Assembly: GCA_022793975.1 (NCBI GenBank)
Contig: JAAWDW010000047.1
Location: forward strand, 1-12,038
Source: Bacillota bacterium
GTDB lineage: Bacteria > Bacillota > Clostridia > Peptostreptococcales > Anaerovoracaceae
Direction of reading: 5' to 3'
Length of the DNA stretch: 12,038 nucleotides
Shown: piece by piece, positions 1-6,342 of the stretch
Numbering within the stretch: the first letter of the stretch is position 1
Layout: each line of letters opens with the position of its first letter
Notes under the pieces: model-generated
The model's database searches: none
The model's input: only the letters and a program-made list of their open reading frames with translations
Told to the model about the DNA's origin: nothing
Program-made: the position numbers and the translations under genes

Positions 1-1412
1 GCAGAGGAAAAACGACACTGCTCAATTTACTGCTCGGAAAATACAAATACAGCGGAAAAATCACAAGCTCAGTGCAGTTTGATTATTTTCCGTACGCCGT
101 CTCAGATAAATCACAGACAGCCGCGGAAATCTTCCGTGAAATTTGCCCTCTTGCAGAAGAATGGGAACTTATACGTGAACTTTCTTATCTTGATGTTGAT
201 TCAGACGTTCTCTGGAGTCCATTTCAATTTCTTTCCGAAGGCGAACGCACAAAAATACTGCTGGCGGCGCTTTTCCTGAATGAAGGGCATTTTCTGCTCA
301 TAGACGAACCGACAAATCATTTGGATATAAAAGCGCGCGAAATTGTTGCTGCGTATCTCAAAAAGAAAAAAAGTTTTATTCTTGTGTCGCACGACAGGCG
401 TTTTATTGACGGCTGTGTCGATCACATTCTATCAATAAATCGTTCTGATATAGAAGTGCAAAGCGGCAATTTTTCGTCTTTTATGCAGAACTTTGAGATG
501 CGGCAAAAATCGGAAGCCGTCCAAAACGAACGCATCAAAAAGGATATAGACAGACTAAATCAAGCTGCACGGCGTGCTGCTTCGTGGTCGGATCAAACGG
601 AAGCTTCAAAATTCGGTACCCGCCCGCCGGACCGTGGCTATATCGGACACAAAGCCGCCAAGATGATGAAGCGTTCAAAAAATATAGAAAAACGCAGGGA
701 GCAAGCAGCCGAAGAAAAATCAAAGCTTCTGAAAAACATGGAAAAAACAGAAAGTCTTAAACTTTCACCGCTTACACATTATGCAGATACACTTGCTTCT
801 TTTTACGATGTTTCTCCGTGTTATAACGGAAAAGCAGTATGTCGGACTGTTTCTTTTTCTGTTACACAGGGTGACCGTATAGTTCTTGACGGAAAAAACG
901 GCAGCGGCAAAAGCAGTCTGCTCAAACTTCTTGCCGTTAAAAGCGGCGTACTTTCGCGTCAAAATTCAAGCTTATCATTTGAAGCACATAATATGTTGGA
1001 AAATACTGCATTTTCATATACGGGTAATATCTCTATCGCATCAGGTCTTGTGATTTCTTATGTGCCTCAGGACACGTCCCACCTTTGCGGACTTTTGTCC
1101 GATTACGCATATAATTGTAAAATTGATGAAACTCTGTTCAAGACCATACTCAGAAAAATGAATTTTGAGCGAATACAGTTTGAAAAAGATATCCGCGATT
1201 TTTCAAGCGGTCAAAAGAAAAAAGTGCTTATAGCAAGAAGTCTCTGTGAACGGGCGCACCTTTATATATGGGATGAACCTCTTAATTTTATAGATGTTTA
1301 TTCACGTATGCAGATTGAAATGCTTATCTCTGAATTTTCTCCTACAATGCTGTTTGTTGAGCACGATAGCGCCTTTCGTGAAAAAATTGCGACAAAGACT
1401 GTACATATATAA
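1..1412 (+). CDS. ABC-F ATPase, Lsa/Vga/CplR-like ribosome protection protein (5' end outside window)
   Basis: This is the C-terminal 469 residues of a soluble twin-ATPase ABC-F protein. Such proteins bind the ribosomal E site and displace antibiotics such as lincosamides, pleuromutilins and streptogramin A. The frame is open from base 3 and begins inside the first Walker A motif (RGKTTLLNLL), so the true start lies to the left; a GTG at 72 is internal. Numbering from base 3: first signature LSEGE near 77-81, Walker B IDEPTNHLD near 100-108, switch His near 130. A basic helical linker spans about 165-255. Second Walker A GKNGSGKSS is near 297-305, signature FSSGQKKK near 400-407, Walker B IWDEPLNFID near 422-431, and His near 454. 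The inter-domain stretch (SWSDQTEASKFG, GYIGHKAAKMMKRSK) and the WDEPLNFIDVYSRMQIE block resemble Lsa/Vga-type resistance proteins more than housekeeping EttA/Uup. No transmembrane segments are seen. The exact drug spectrum cannot be read from sequence. No dedicated terminator follows; the next plus-strand one is at 1515-1559. Confidence 0.88.
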   Translation, partial: RGKTTLLNLLLGKYKYSGKITSSVQFDYFPYAVSDKSQTAAEIFREICPLAEEWELIRELSYLDVDSDVLWSPFQFLSEGERTKILLAALFLNEGHFLLIDEPTNHLDIKAREIVAAYLKKKKSFILVSHDRRFIDGCVDHILSINRSDIEVQSGNFSSFMQNFEMRQKSEAVQNERIKKDIDRLNQAARRAASWSDQTEASKFGTRPPDRGYIGHKAAKMMKRSKNIEKRREQAAEEKSKLLKNMEKTESLKLSPLTHYADTLASFYDVSPCYNGKAVCRTVSFSVTQGDRIVLDGKNGSGKSSLLKLLAVKSGVLSRQNSSLSFEAHNMLENTAFSYTGNISIASGLVISYVPQDTSHLCGLLSDYAYNCKIDETLFKTILRKMNFERIQFEKDIRDFSSGQKKKVLIARSLCERAHLYIWDEPLNFIDVYSRMQIEMLISEFSPTMLFVEHDSAFREKIATKTVHI

Positions 1413-1437
1413 AATTCATACTTTCCTTTTAAAATTT

Positions 1438-1453
1438 CTTGCAAATTTGCAAG
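1438..1453. repeat. 16-bp perfect palindrome over the antisense RNA promoter
   Basis: CTTGCAAATTTGCAAG is fully self-complementary. It contains the -35 hexamer TTGCAA (1439-1444) of the small-RNA promoter. It could be a protein-binding operator or, on the minus strand, a weak 3' end for the toxin mRNA, since it is followed there by AAATTTT. Neither role is proven. Confidence 0.5.
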
Positions 1454-1467
1454 GTTATATATATAAT
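1439..1467 (+). promoter_or_regulatory. Promoter of the putative antisense antitoxin RNA
   Basis: The -35 box is TTGCAA at 1439-1444 and the -10 box is TATAAT at 1462-1467, with a 17-bp spacer. Transcription would begin near 1473-1475. No ribosome binding site or plausible ORF follows before the terminator ending at 1559, which supports a non-coding RNA. Confidence 0.6.
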
Positions 1468-1470
1468 AAA

Positions 1471-1499
1471 GAAAAGAGTTACCGATGAACGGTCGCTCC
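1471..1499. repeat. Left copy of the inverted repeat bounding the toxin locus
   Basis: The blocks GAAAAGAGTTACC (1471-1483) and ACGGTCGCTCC (1489-1499) recur inverted on the minus strand as GAAAAGAGATACC (1716-1704) and ACGGTCGCTCC (1690-1680). The first pair matches at 12 of 13 positions and the second at 11 of 11. Both convergent RNAs therefore start with nearly the same sequence. Confidence 0.8.
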
Positions 1500-1560
1500 A
1501 GAATGTTTAGAGTAAAATTACTCGTCCTATTCTGAGTCAGGACGGGTAATTTATTTTTTG
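1474..1560 (+). ncRNA. Putative small antisense RNA (type I antitoxin)
   Basis: This predicted RNA of about 87 nt lies between a 17-bp-spaced promoter (1439-1467) and an intrinsic terminator (1515-1559). It converges on the minus-strand toxin gene at 1565-1657 and would be complementary to the 3' part of the toxin mRNA. Its 5' segment has a 13-nt block and an 11-nt block (ACGGTCGCTCC, 1489-1499) that also occur in the leader of the toxin mRNA. The CUCC in that block could pair with the toxin's GGAG Shine-Dalgarno core. Layout and size match 3'-overlapping type I systems such as txpA/RatA and bsrG/SR4. Existence and function are inferred from sequence signals only. Confidence 0.55.
1515..1559 (+). 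terminator. Intrinsic terminator of the antisense RNA
   Basis: The arms AAATTACTCGTCCT (1515-1528) and AGGACGGGTAATTT (1539-1552) form a 14-bp stem with one wobble and a 10-nt loop. TTTTTT follows at 1554-1559. On the minus strand the same stem is followed only by a short T run, so it terminates the plus strand better. It may also end transcripts from the upstream ABC-F gene. Confidence 0.8.
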
Positions 1561-1564
1561 TAAA

Positions 1565-1657
1565 TTACTTTCGCTTAATCTTTAAGATTAAGGCGACGAG
1601 AGCTATAACAAACATTGAAAAAGCTATTAGCTGATCGAATGTTATGTACATAAACAT
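1565..1657 (-). CDS. Small holin-like type I toxin peptide (30 aa)
   Basis: This 30-codon ORF encodes a single-helix membrane peptide. It starts MFMYITFDQL, has a hydrophobic segment at about residues 10-25 (LIAFSMFVIALVALIL), and ends in a basic tail KIKRK. Length, lone transmembrane helix and lysine-rich end fit the putative holin-like toxin (Hol-Tox) and TxpA/BsrG group. Those peptides damage the membrane when their antisense RNA is lost. The ATG is preceded by a strong AAGGAGGTGA Shine-Dalgarno sequence (1663-1672) with an 8-nt spacer, and by an extended -10 promoter at 1725-1753. A hairpin can mask the Shine-Dalgarno. A convergent small RNA overlaps the 3' region. The family call rests on size and residue pattern, not a database match; an orphan membrane microprotein is the alternative. 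Confidence 0.72.
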   Translation of the reverse strand: MFMYITFDQLIAFSMFVIALVALILKIKRK

Positions 1658-1666
1658 CTCTATCAC

Positions 1667-1683
1667 CTCCTTATTTTAAGGAG
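1667..1683 (-). promoter_or_regulatory. Hairpin masking the toxin Shine-Dalgarno
   Basis: In the toxin transcript CUCCUUA pairs perfectly with UAAGGAG across a 3-nt AAA loop. The 3' arm contains the Shine-Dalgarno core. Self-sequestration of this kind is known for several type I toxin mRNAs. The 5' arm overlaps the ACGGTCGCTCC repeat. Confidence 0.65.
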
Positions 1684-1716
1684 CGACCGTCCACCGTATC
1701 TAAGGTATCTCTTTTC
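1680..1716. repeat. Right copy of the inverted repeat bounding the toxin locus
   Basis: On the minus strand this reads GAAAAGAGATACC, then a 13-nt spacer, then ACGGTCGCTCC. It is the inverted partner of 1471-1499 and forms the start of the toxin mRNA leader. If the toxin transcript reads through to about 1470, its 5' and 3' ends would be complementary over these blocks. Confidence 0.8.
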
Positions 1717-1724
1717 TGTATATC

Positions 1725-1753
1725 AGTATACCATAAACGCTCTTTAATTTCTA
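1725..1753 (-). promoter_or_regulatory. Promoter of the toxin gene
   Basis: On the minus strand the -35 box is TAGAAA (1753-1748) and the -10 box is TATACT (1730-1725), with a 17-bp spacer. A TG one base upstream makes it an extended -10. Transcription would start near 1718-1716, giving a leader of about 60 nt before the ATG at 1657. Confidence 0.65.
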
Positions 1754-1837
1754 CTATATTTTTTTAAAAAAGTTAATTTATGGATGTTAAGGTACAAAGA
1801 CTACCATTTTGCACAATAACCAAAGCAAAGGCAGTAT

Positions 1838-1884
1838 AAAAAAGGCCCGAAAGCGCTGAAATGAAAGTGCTTTCGGGCCTTTTT
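1838..1884 (-). terminator. Bidirectional intrinsic terminator after tRNA-Arg
   Basis: GGCCCGAAAGCGC (1844-1856) pairs with GTGCTTTCGGGCC (1867-1879) through 13 pairs with one wobble. The stem is flanked by A6 and T5 runs, so it works in both directions. Read on the minus strand it lies only a few bases beyond the tRNA 3' end. Confidence 0.92.
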
Positions 1885-1890
1885 ATGTTC

Positions 1891-1965
1891 TGGTACCCCC
1901 AGGCGGAATCGAACCACCAACGATGGTTTAGGAAACCACTGTTATATCCGTTTAACTATGGAGGC
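1891..1965 (-). tRNA. tRNA-Arg (anticodon CCT)
   Basis: The 75-nt minus-strand sequence folds as a full cloverleaf. The acceptor stem is GCCTCCA/TGGGGGT with wobble pairs, and the D stem is GTTA/TAAC. The anticodon stem is GTGGT/ACCAT around loop TTCCTAA, giving anticodon CCT (plus-strand AGG at 1930-1932), which reads AGG arginine codons. The T arm is GGTGG-TTCGATT-CCGCC, the discriminator is A, and CCA is encoded. It has its own promoter and terminator and is a single-gene unit. Confidence 0.96.
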
Positions 1966-1979
1966 ATATTTACTAATAT

Positions 1980-2008
1980 ATAATATCACAAACGCCATTT
2001 ATGTTCAA
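1980..2008 (-). promoter_or_regulatory. Promoter of tRNA-Arg
   Basis: On the minus strand the boxes are TTGAAC (2008-2003) and TATTAT (1985-1980) with a 17-bp spacer. A TG just upstream of the -10 extends it. The start of transcription would be about 7-10 nt before the tRNA 5' end at 1965. Confidence 0.65.
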
Positions 2009-2036
2009 GAATTTAAAAAAAATTTGTGAATCACTA

Positions 2037-2065
2037 TTGACATTTAAGTCTACAAGTTGTAAACT
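2037..2065 (+). promoter_or_regulatory. Promoter of the blaI/blaR1-like operon
   Basis: A consensus -35 TTGACA (2037-2042) is followed 17 bp later by TAAACT (2060-2065). The spacer and -10 overlap the first operator, so bound repressor would block RNA polymerase. The leader to the first ATG at 2210 is about 140 nt. Confidence 0.68.
2048..2064. promoter_or_regulatory. Operator 1 for the BlaI-type repressor
   Basis: GTCTACAAGTTGTAAAC is a dyad built on TACA/TGTA half-sites, as BlaI and MecI operators are. It sits between and over the -35/-10 elements. The match to operator 2 supports the call. Confidence 0.7.
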
Positions 2066-2079
2066 CGCTTTAAGATATG

Positions 2080-2096
2080 GTTTATAGATTGTAGAC
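2080..2096. promoter_or_regulatory. Operator 2 for the BlaI-type repressor
   Basis: Read on the minus strand, GTCTACAATCTATAAAC matches operator 1 at 14 of 17 positions. The two centres are 32 bp apart, about three helical turns, so both repressor dimers would face the same side. It lies just after the expected transcription start. Confidence 0.65.
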
Positions 2097-2209
2097 CACA
2101 CTTTAAATCCATACGGAGCATTGAAAAGCTGTAAAATATTTGTCTGTAAGCTTTTTATTTGTTGATTTAAAGCAGATGCGCATTGTAAAAATGAAAGGGG
2201 TAATTACAT

Positions 2210-2572
2210 ATGGAAAATTTTAAACTTACTGCCGCCGAATTAGATATGGCGGAAATTCTTTGGCAACAAGCTCCGCTCAAATCATCGGCACTCGTTGCTC
2301 TCTGCCTTGCACGCTTTGATTGGAAAAAATCAACTACCTACACATTGTTGCACCGTCTCGAAGAAAAAGGCGTATTTAAAAACGAAAACGGCACCATACG
2401 TACAATTGTAAGCAAAGAAGACTTTTTCTCCGCGCAAAGCAGAATCTTTGTTGAAGAATCTTTTAACGGTTCTCTTCCCAAATTTATCACAGCTTTCACA
2501 CGTAAGAGCAGACTCAGCAAAGCCGAGATTGATGAACTCAAACGCATAATAGATGAATATGCCGGTGAATAA
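2210..2572 (+). CDS. BlaI/MecI/CopY-family transcriptional repressor
   Basis: This 120-residue protein has the usual length of BlaI-type repressors. The N-terminal winged helix is visible: LTAAELDMAEILWQQAPLKS, then an ALVALCLARFDWKKSTTYTLLHRLEEKGVF recognition-helix region (broken here by position: about residues 28-57). The C-terminal dimerisation part includes SFNGSLPKFITAF and SKAEIDELKRIIDEY. In the known systems a dimer represses its own operon, and cleavage in the C-terminal half, triggered by the BlaR1-type partner, relieves repression. An AAAGGGG ribosome binding site precedes the ATG. The partner gene starts 26 nt downstream, and two matching operators lie upstream. The controlled target may be only this operon, as no beta-lactamase gene is present. 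Confidence 0.92.
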   Translation: MENFKLTAAELDMAEILWQQAPLKSSALVALCLARFDWKKSTTYTLLHRLEEKGVFKNENGTIRTIVSKEDFFSAQSRIFVEESFNGSLPKFITAFTRKSRLSKAEIDELKRIIDEYAGE

Positions 2573-2598
2573 CAAATACCGAAAGGAGATATAAAATA

Positions 2599-5010
2599 AT
2601 GGATTTAACATATATATTTCTATGTTTGCTTGGTATGAGCATTACGGCCTCGTTTGCAATTTTGGCTGTACTGCTGGTAAGAGTCATTCTTTCACGTATC
2701 GGCGCGCCCAAAATTTTTTCGTACATATTATGGACGGCAGTCTTATTCAGGCTTGTCTGCCCCTTCGGCATTGAAAGTAATTTTGGCTTTATTCCACAAT
2801 CTTTTGATGCTGCCGAAAACGCGTTGCAAATTTTTGAAAATTCCTCTGCAAAAACCGCGGCAAACGATAACTATGCGGCCCCTGCCGATATAAACAATGC
2901 TTCGGGCAAAGATTTACAAACAGATACAAATGCTGTTTTATCAGACATTAATTATCACACACAACAGAGCGATAATCCTGATCCTGCAGCAAATAATACT
3001 GATATTTCCGGTGTCGAATACGGTCAGCCGGCACTGCAAATAACTAAGAACAGCGCTCATATATCCGTAATTCTCACGGCAATATGGCTTACCGTGCTCA
3101 CAGTGCTTCTTGCGTATACTATCATTTCTTCTGTATCTCTCAGACGAAAACTCATGCATTCGTATAAAGTACCTTACGGTAAAAGTATTGCAACAAATGA
3201 AGTCAGAACTTGCGACTTTATAAAATCTCCGTTTGTTTTCGGATTTTTGCATCCGAAAATCTATCTGCCAAGTGGTATTGCCGAAAACGAAACGGATTAT
3301 ATCATACTGCACGAGCAGACTCACATAAAACGAGGTGACCATATTATAAAAATTGCTGCCTTTCTTGTGCTCTGTATTCATTGGTTTAATCCTCTCGTAT
3401 GGCTTGCTTTTTCACTTATGAGCCGTGATATGGAAAAATCCTGTGACGAAAAAGTCATAAAACTTATGGGCAGCGAAATTAAAAAACCATACTCCTCTTC
3501 CCTGCTTGCGCTCTCCGCAGCATATAGCCCGCAGAATGCAAAAACACGCAGGAAAATAAATAGCTTTCGCTTAATAGGAGGTACTCCTCTTACTTTCAGC
3601 GAAAACGGCGTTAAGGGACGCATAAAAAATATTCTCAGCTATAAAAAACCTGCTATGCGCACTATTATTGCCGCTTCGCTCATAGTTACCGTATCTTCAG
3701 CACTTCTGGCGTGCAATCCTGCTGCCAAAGATACCGGCACGATGCTTGGAAAAACATACGACAATATAGAAGAATGCGCATCTGATTTTGTTGAAGACCG
3801 TATTTCCTACCACAACAGTTTAGGTGAATATACGATTATAGACAGTGAAATAACCTCCATTACTCCGCTTGTTTCAATTACTGTTGAAGAGTCAGAAAAT
3901 AATAACGTTTCCGGAACTATAAGCGCTTATAAACTCAGTTACAAACTCAAACCCGACGACATAAGCAAAGTGATATTTGCAGGCGGTATGGCTGAAAAGG
4001 ATAGCTGGATTCTCGGCACAGAAAGTATGGGAGAGCCTGTCCTTATTGTTGCAGAATCAAAATCCGGTCCGAATAAACTTACATATATGGGAAACGACTA
4101 TTCCGGTGAATTCTTCTCAGAGCCAAAAGGTGCTTCCGAAGTTTCGCTGCGCGCATTTCTGGAAAATCAAAACCTCATAAATTCTATGACATTCTACTCC
4201 GGAGAACACAAAATTGCCGAATTTACAGCCTCAACAGGTGAAACCTGGAAACTGCTTCTTTCACAGCCAGCATCACAGGGTGATGGCGGTATTTGGTGTG
4301 TTGAGCGCTGGATGGACGGTCAGGGCACTGTCTACTACGATTATCCAAACACCGAACTCTCATTAAACGAGTATTACACAAAAATCCAGAATACATATAA
4401 TGATACACTCGGATCTGCCGCCCGCGTTCATCCAATTACAGGTGAAGAAGCTGATGTTATGATATATGAGGCTGACGGCATCGAGACAGGCGGCGCTTCA
4501 CCAAATTATTATATGACTGCTCTTTACTATATTTCTCATCAGCTGAATCATACATATATGCAGAAAGACGATATCACAATTATAGAAAACGCAAGTCTCG
4601 ATGCCTTTTACACAGCACCGACAAATCACTTTATCGGATACATTTCCGCATTGACCGATGAGGAAAATTATTTCCATTTCGACCGCGTAAAAATTAATAA
4701 AAACGGCGATATTTATAATTCATATATTGAAGTCGACTATATGGAAACAAACAGCAGTACAAAATATTACCTGCTAGATACATCAAGCAGCGCACAAAAC
4801 ACGGCGAATTCACAGAACTCAGCTCCGGTATACAAAGAAGTAACACGTGAAGAATTGCGTTCATATCTTGATACTTTTGCAGACTCAAATGAATCAGAAT
4901 ATTGGAAGACAGAAACCGTCATGCAGTCTTCTATGCAACGCATAATACCGCTTTTTAACATTGAAACAAAGCTTGGTTTCGTAACCGAAATACGTGAAAC
5001 AGCAAAATAA
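2599..5010 (+). CDS. BlaR1/MecR1-like M56 membrane metallopeptidase with unrecognised extracellular sensor
   Basis: This 803-residue membrane protein is likely the signal-transducing antirepressor partner of the upstream repressor. Hydrophobic segments lie near residues 5-30, 38-56, 154-178 and 250-272, with a polar loop at about 60-150. The M56 zinc-protease motif HEQTH is at 238-242 in a cytoplasmic region, and a second conserved site MEKSCDEKV is at 278-286. A further transmembrane helix at about 353-371 is followed by a C-terminal extracellular part of about 430 residues. That part lacks the SxxK, SxN and KTG motif set of the penicillin-binding sensor of true BlaR1, so the stimulus is unknown. 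It includes GGIWCVERWMDGQGTVYYDYP (about residues 565-585). The ATG follows AAAGGAGAT with good spacing. The gene ends before a strong terminator at 5017-5054. Confidence 0.88.
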   Translation: MDLTYIFLCLLGMSITASFAILAVLLVRVILSRIGAPKIFSYILWTAVLFRLVCPFGIESNFGFIPQSFDAAENALQIFENSSAKTAANDNYAAPADINNASGKDLQTDTNAVLSDINYHTQQSDNPDPAANNTDISGVEYGQPALQITKNSAHISVILTAIWLTVLTVLLAYTIISSVSLRRKLMHSYKVPYGKSIATNEVRTCDFIKSPFVFGFLHPKIYLPSGIAENETDYIILHEQTHIKRGDHIIKIAAFLVLCIHWFNPLVWLAFSLMSRDMEKSCDEKVIKLMGSEIKKPYSSSLLALSAAYSPQNAKTRRKINSFRLIGGTPLTFSENGVKGRIKNILSYKKPAMRTIIAASLIVTVSSALLACNPAAKDTGTMLGKTYDNIEECASDFVEDRISYHNSLGEYTIIDSEITSITPLVSITVEESENNNVSGTISAYKLSYKLKPDDISKVIFAGGMAEKDSWILGTESMGEPVLIVAESKSGPNKLTYMGNDYSGEFFSEPKGASEVSLRAFLENQNLINSMTFYSGEHKIAEFTASTGETWKLLLSQPASQGDGGIWCVERWMDGQGTVYYDYPNTELSLNEYYTKIQNTYNDTLGSAARVHPITGEEADVMIYEADGIETGGASPNYYMTALYYISHQLNHTYMQKDDITIIENASLDAFYTAPTNHFIGYISALTDEENYFHFDRVKINKNGDIYNSYIEVDYMETNSSTKYYLLDTSSSAQNTANSQNSAPVYKEVTREELRSYLDTFADSNESEYWKTETVMQSSMQRIIPLFNIETKLGFVTEIRETAK

Positions 5011-5016
5011 CGAAAA

Positions 5017-5054
5017 GAAAAAAGGTGCGGAAACCGGTTCCCGCGCCTTTTTTC
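5017..5054 (+). terminator. Bidirectional terminator between the BlaR1-like and aminotransferase genes
   Basis: GAAAAAAGGTGCGG (5017-5030) pairs with CCGCGCCTTTTTTC (5041-5054), including one wobble, around a 10-nt loop. The A6 and T6 runs are part of the stem. It ends the plus-strand operon and, read on the minus strand, the converging aminotransferase transcript. Confidence 0.9.
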
Positions 5055-5108
5055 TTTCTTATGTTTCACCATAATTCCTTTATTTAAGCTTTCGATATTT
5101 TTAACAGT

Positions 5109-6299
5109 TTATCTCCCCATTTCGGTAAGCGCTTTATCTGCTTCATGGAGCAGTTCGCACCCTCTTTTAATCTGTTCCATAGAAGACGCATATGAAATCC
5201 TTACAAATCCCTCTCCTTCGGAACCGAATACCGCACCGTTTACCATCGCAACACCATAGTTTTCAACCAGCCAGTCAATGAATTCGTTTGAAGTCATTCC
5301 CGTCTTTCTTATATTCATAAATATATAGAATGCGCCTTTCGGCTTTAGGCACGAGAAATGCTCGGTTTTATTTATCTCTTCAACAAAATAATTTCTTCTG
5401 GTTTCAAATTCGTCTCTCATAGTATCAACGGTATGATATTTGACATCATCGTTAAGTGCAGTCGCGGCAGCCTCCGCATTATATGTCGCTATACCGGAAA
5501 TCTGGAATCCCGAATGAAGTGTCAGCGGTTCCATATACTGCATCGGTGCAATAACATATCCTATACGCCATCCCGTCATTGAAAATGCTTTTGAAAATCC
5601 ATTGATGATGATAGTCTTGTCACGGAGTGATGGAATGAGTGCCGGTGATGGAGCAGTTTCCCCGTCATACGTAAGCCTCTCATAAATCTCATCCGAACAT
5701 ATGAGAATATCTTTATCTTTAACAGCTTCCGCAACTCCTTCAAGCGTTTCTTTTGTAAGTATGCCCCCGATAGGATTGTTTGGCGAACATATGACAATCA
5801 TCTTTGTTTTATCGGTAACAAGCCCCTTTAGTTCCTCAATATCTATCTGAAATTCGTTTTCTTCCTTCAGTGAATAATGTTTGATAACCGCACCGCAAAT
5901 TTTGCCGATATTATCATAAATATTATACATCGGATTGGGCAGAATTATCTCGTCTCCCGGATTGACAAATGTAGTGAGCACAAGATACGCCGCCTGAGCC
6001 GCACCGTTTGATGCAATCACCTGATCGGCGCTAAACTCAAGACCATTCTCCCTCTTATATTTGTCAACAACAGCTTGCCTGAAATTAAGCGAACCTGTAT
6101 ATGATCCGTAACCCGTAAATCCGTCTGCAAGCGCCTTTGTACATGCATCTTTAATATATTGAGGTGTCGGAAAATCCGGCTGGCCAATCGTAAACGTACA
6201 CATTTCTCTGCCCTCAGCCTGAAGCTCCTCTACTTTCTGATTAAGAAGCCTTATCTTTGAAAATTCAATATCCTTTAATCTATCTGCTTTTTGAACCAT
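5109..6299 (-). CDS. PLP-dependent aminotransferase, class I/II (aspartate/aromatic aminotransferase-like)
   Basis: This cytosolic enzyme transfers an amino group between an amino acid and a 2-oxo acid using pyridoxal phosphate. It has 396 residues, normal for fold type I subgroup I gamma. Landmarks are YGSYTG near 64-69, SNGAAQAAY near 97-105, SPNNPIGG at 172-179 with the cofactor-contacting Asn, and DEIYERL at 203-209. The PLP lysine K237 lies in NGFSKAFSMTGWRIGY, and the substrate-carboxylate Arg in GFVRISY is R367. The ATG at 6299 follows AAAAGGAGGG. The gene starts 43 nt after brnQ on the same strand and probably shares its transcript. That placement suggests branched-chain or aromatic amino acids as substrates, but family members have wide specificity, so no gene symbol is given. 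It ends near the 5017-5054 terminator. Confidence 0.93.
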   Translation of the reverse strand: MVQKADRLKDIEFSKIRLLNQKVEELQAEGREMCTFTIGQPDFPTPQYIKDACTKALADGFTGYGSYTGSLNFRQAVVDKYKRENGLEFSADQVIASNGAAQAAYLVLTTFVNPGDEIILPNPMYNIYDNIGKICGAVIKHYSLKEENEFQIDIEELKGLVTDKTKMIVICSPNNPIGGILTKETLEGVAEAVKDKDILICSDEIYERLTYDGETAPSPALIPSLRDKTIIINGFSKAFSMTGWRIGYVIAPMQYMEPLTLHSGFQISGIATYNAEAAATALNDDVKYHTVDTMRDEFETRRNYFVEEINKTEHFSCLKPKGAFYIFMNIRKTGMTSNEFIDWLVENYGVAMVNGAVFGSEGEGFVRISYASSMEQIKRGCELLHEADKALTEMGR

Positions 6300-6342
6300 T
6301 TTGCCCTCCTTTTATAAACTCTGCAGCTGCAGTAAGTCTTTA

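Noticed and set aside
2121..2156. Weak stem AAAAGCT/AGCTTTT in the blaI-type leader as an attenuator.
   Set aside because: Only seven mostly A-T pairs close a long loop, and there is no clear T run; not convincing.
3709..3717. LLAC in the BlaR1-like protein as a lipoprotein signal.
   Set aside because: It is at residues 369-372 in the middle of a multi-pass protein, not at an N-terminal signal peptide.
3923..3934. An SAYK tetrapeptide in the extracellular part of the BlaR1-like protein, matching the SxxK pattern of penicillin-binding sensors.
   Set aside because: It lies in a strand-like context (GTISAYKLSYKL) near the membrane helix, with no matching SxN or KTG motif at the expected distances.
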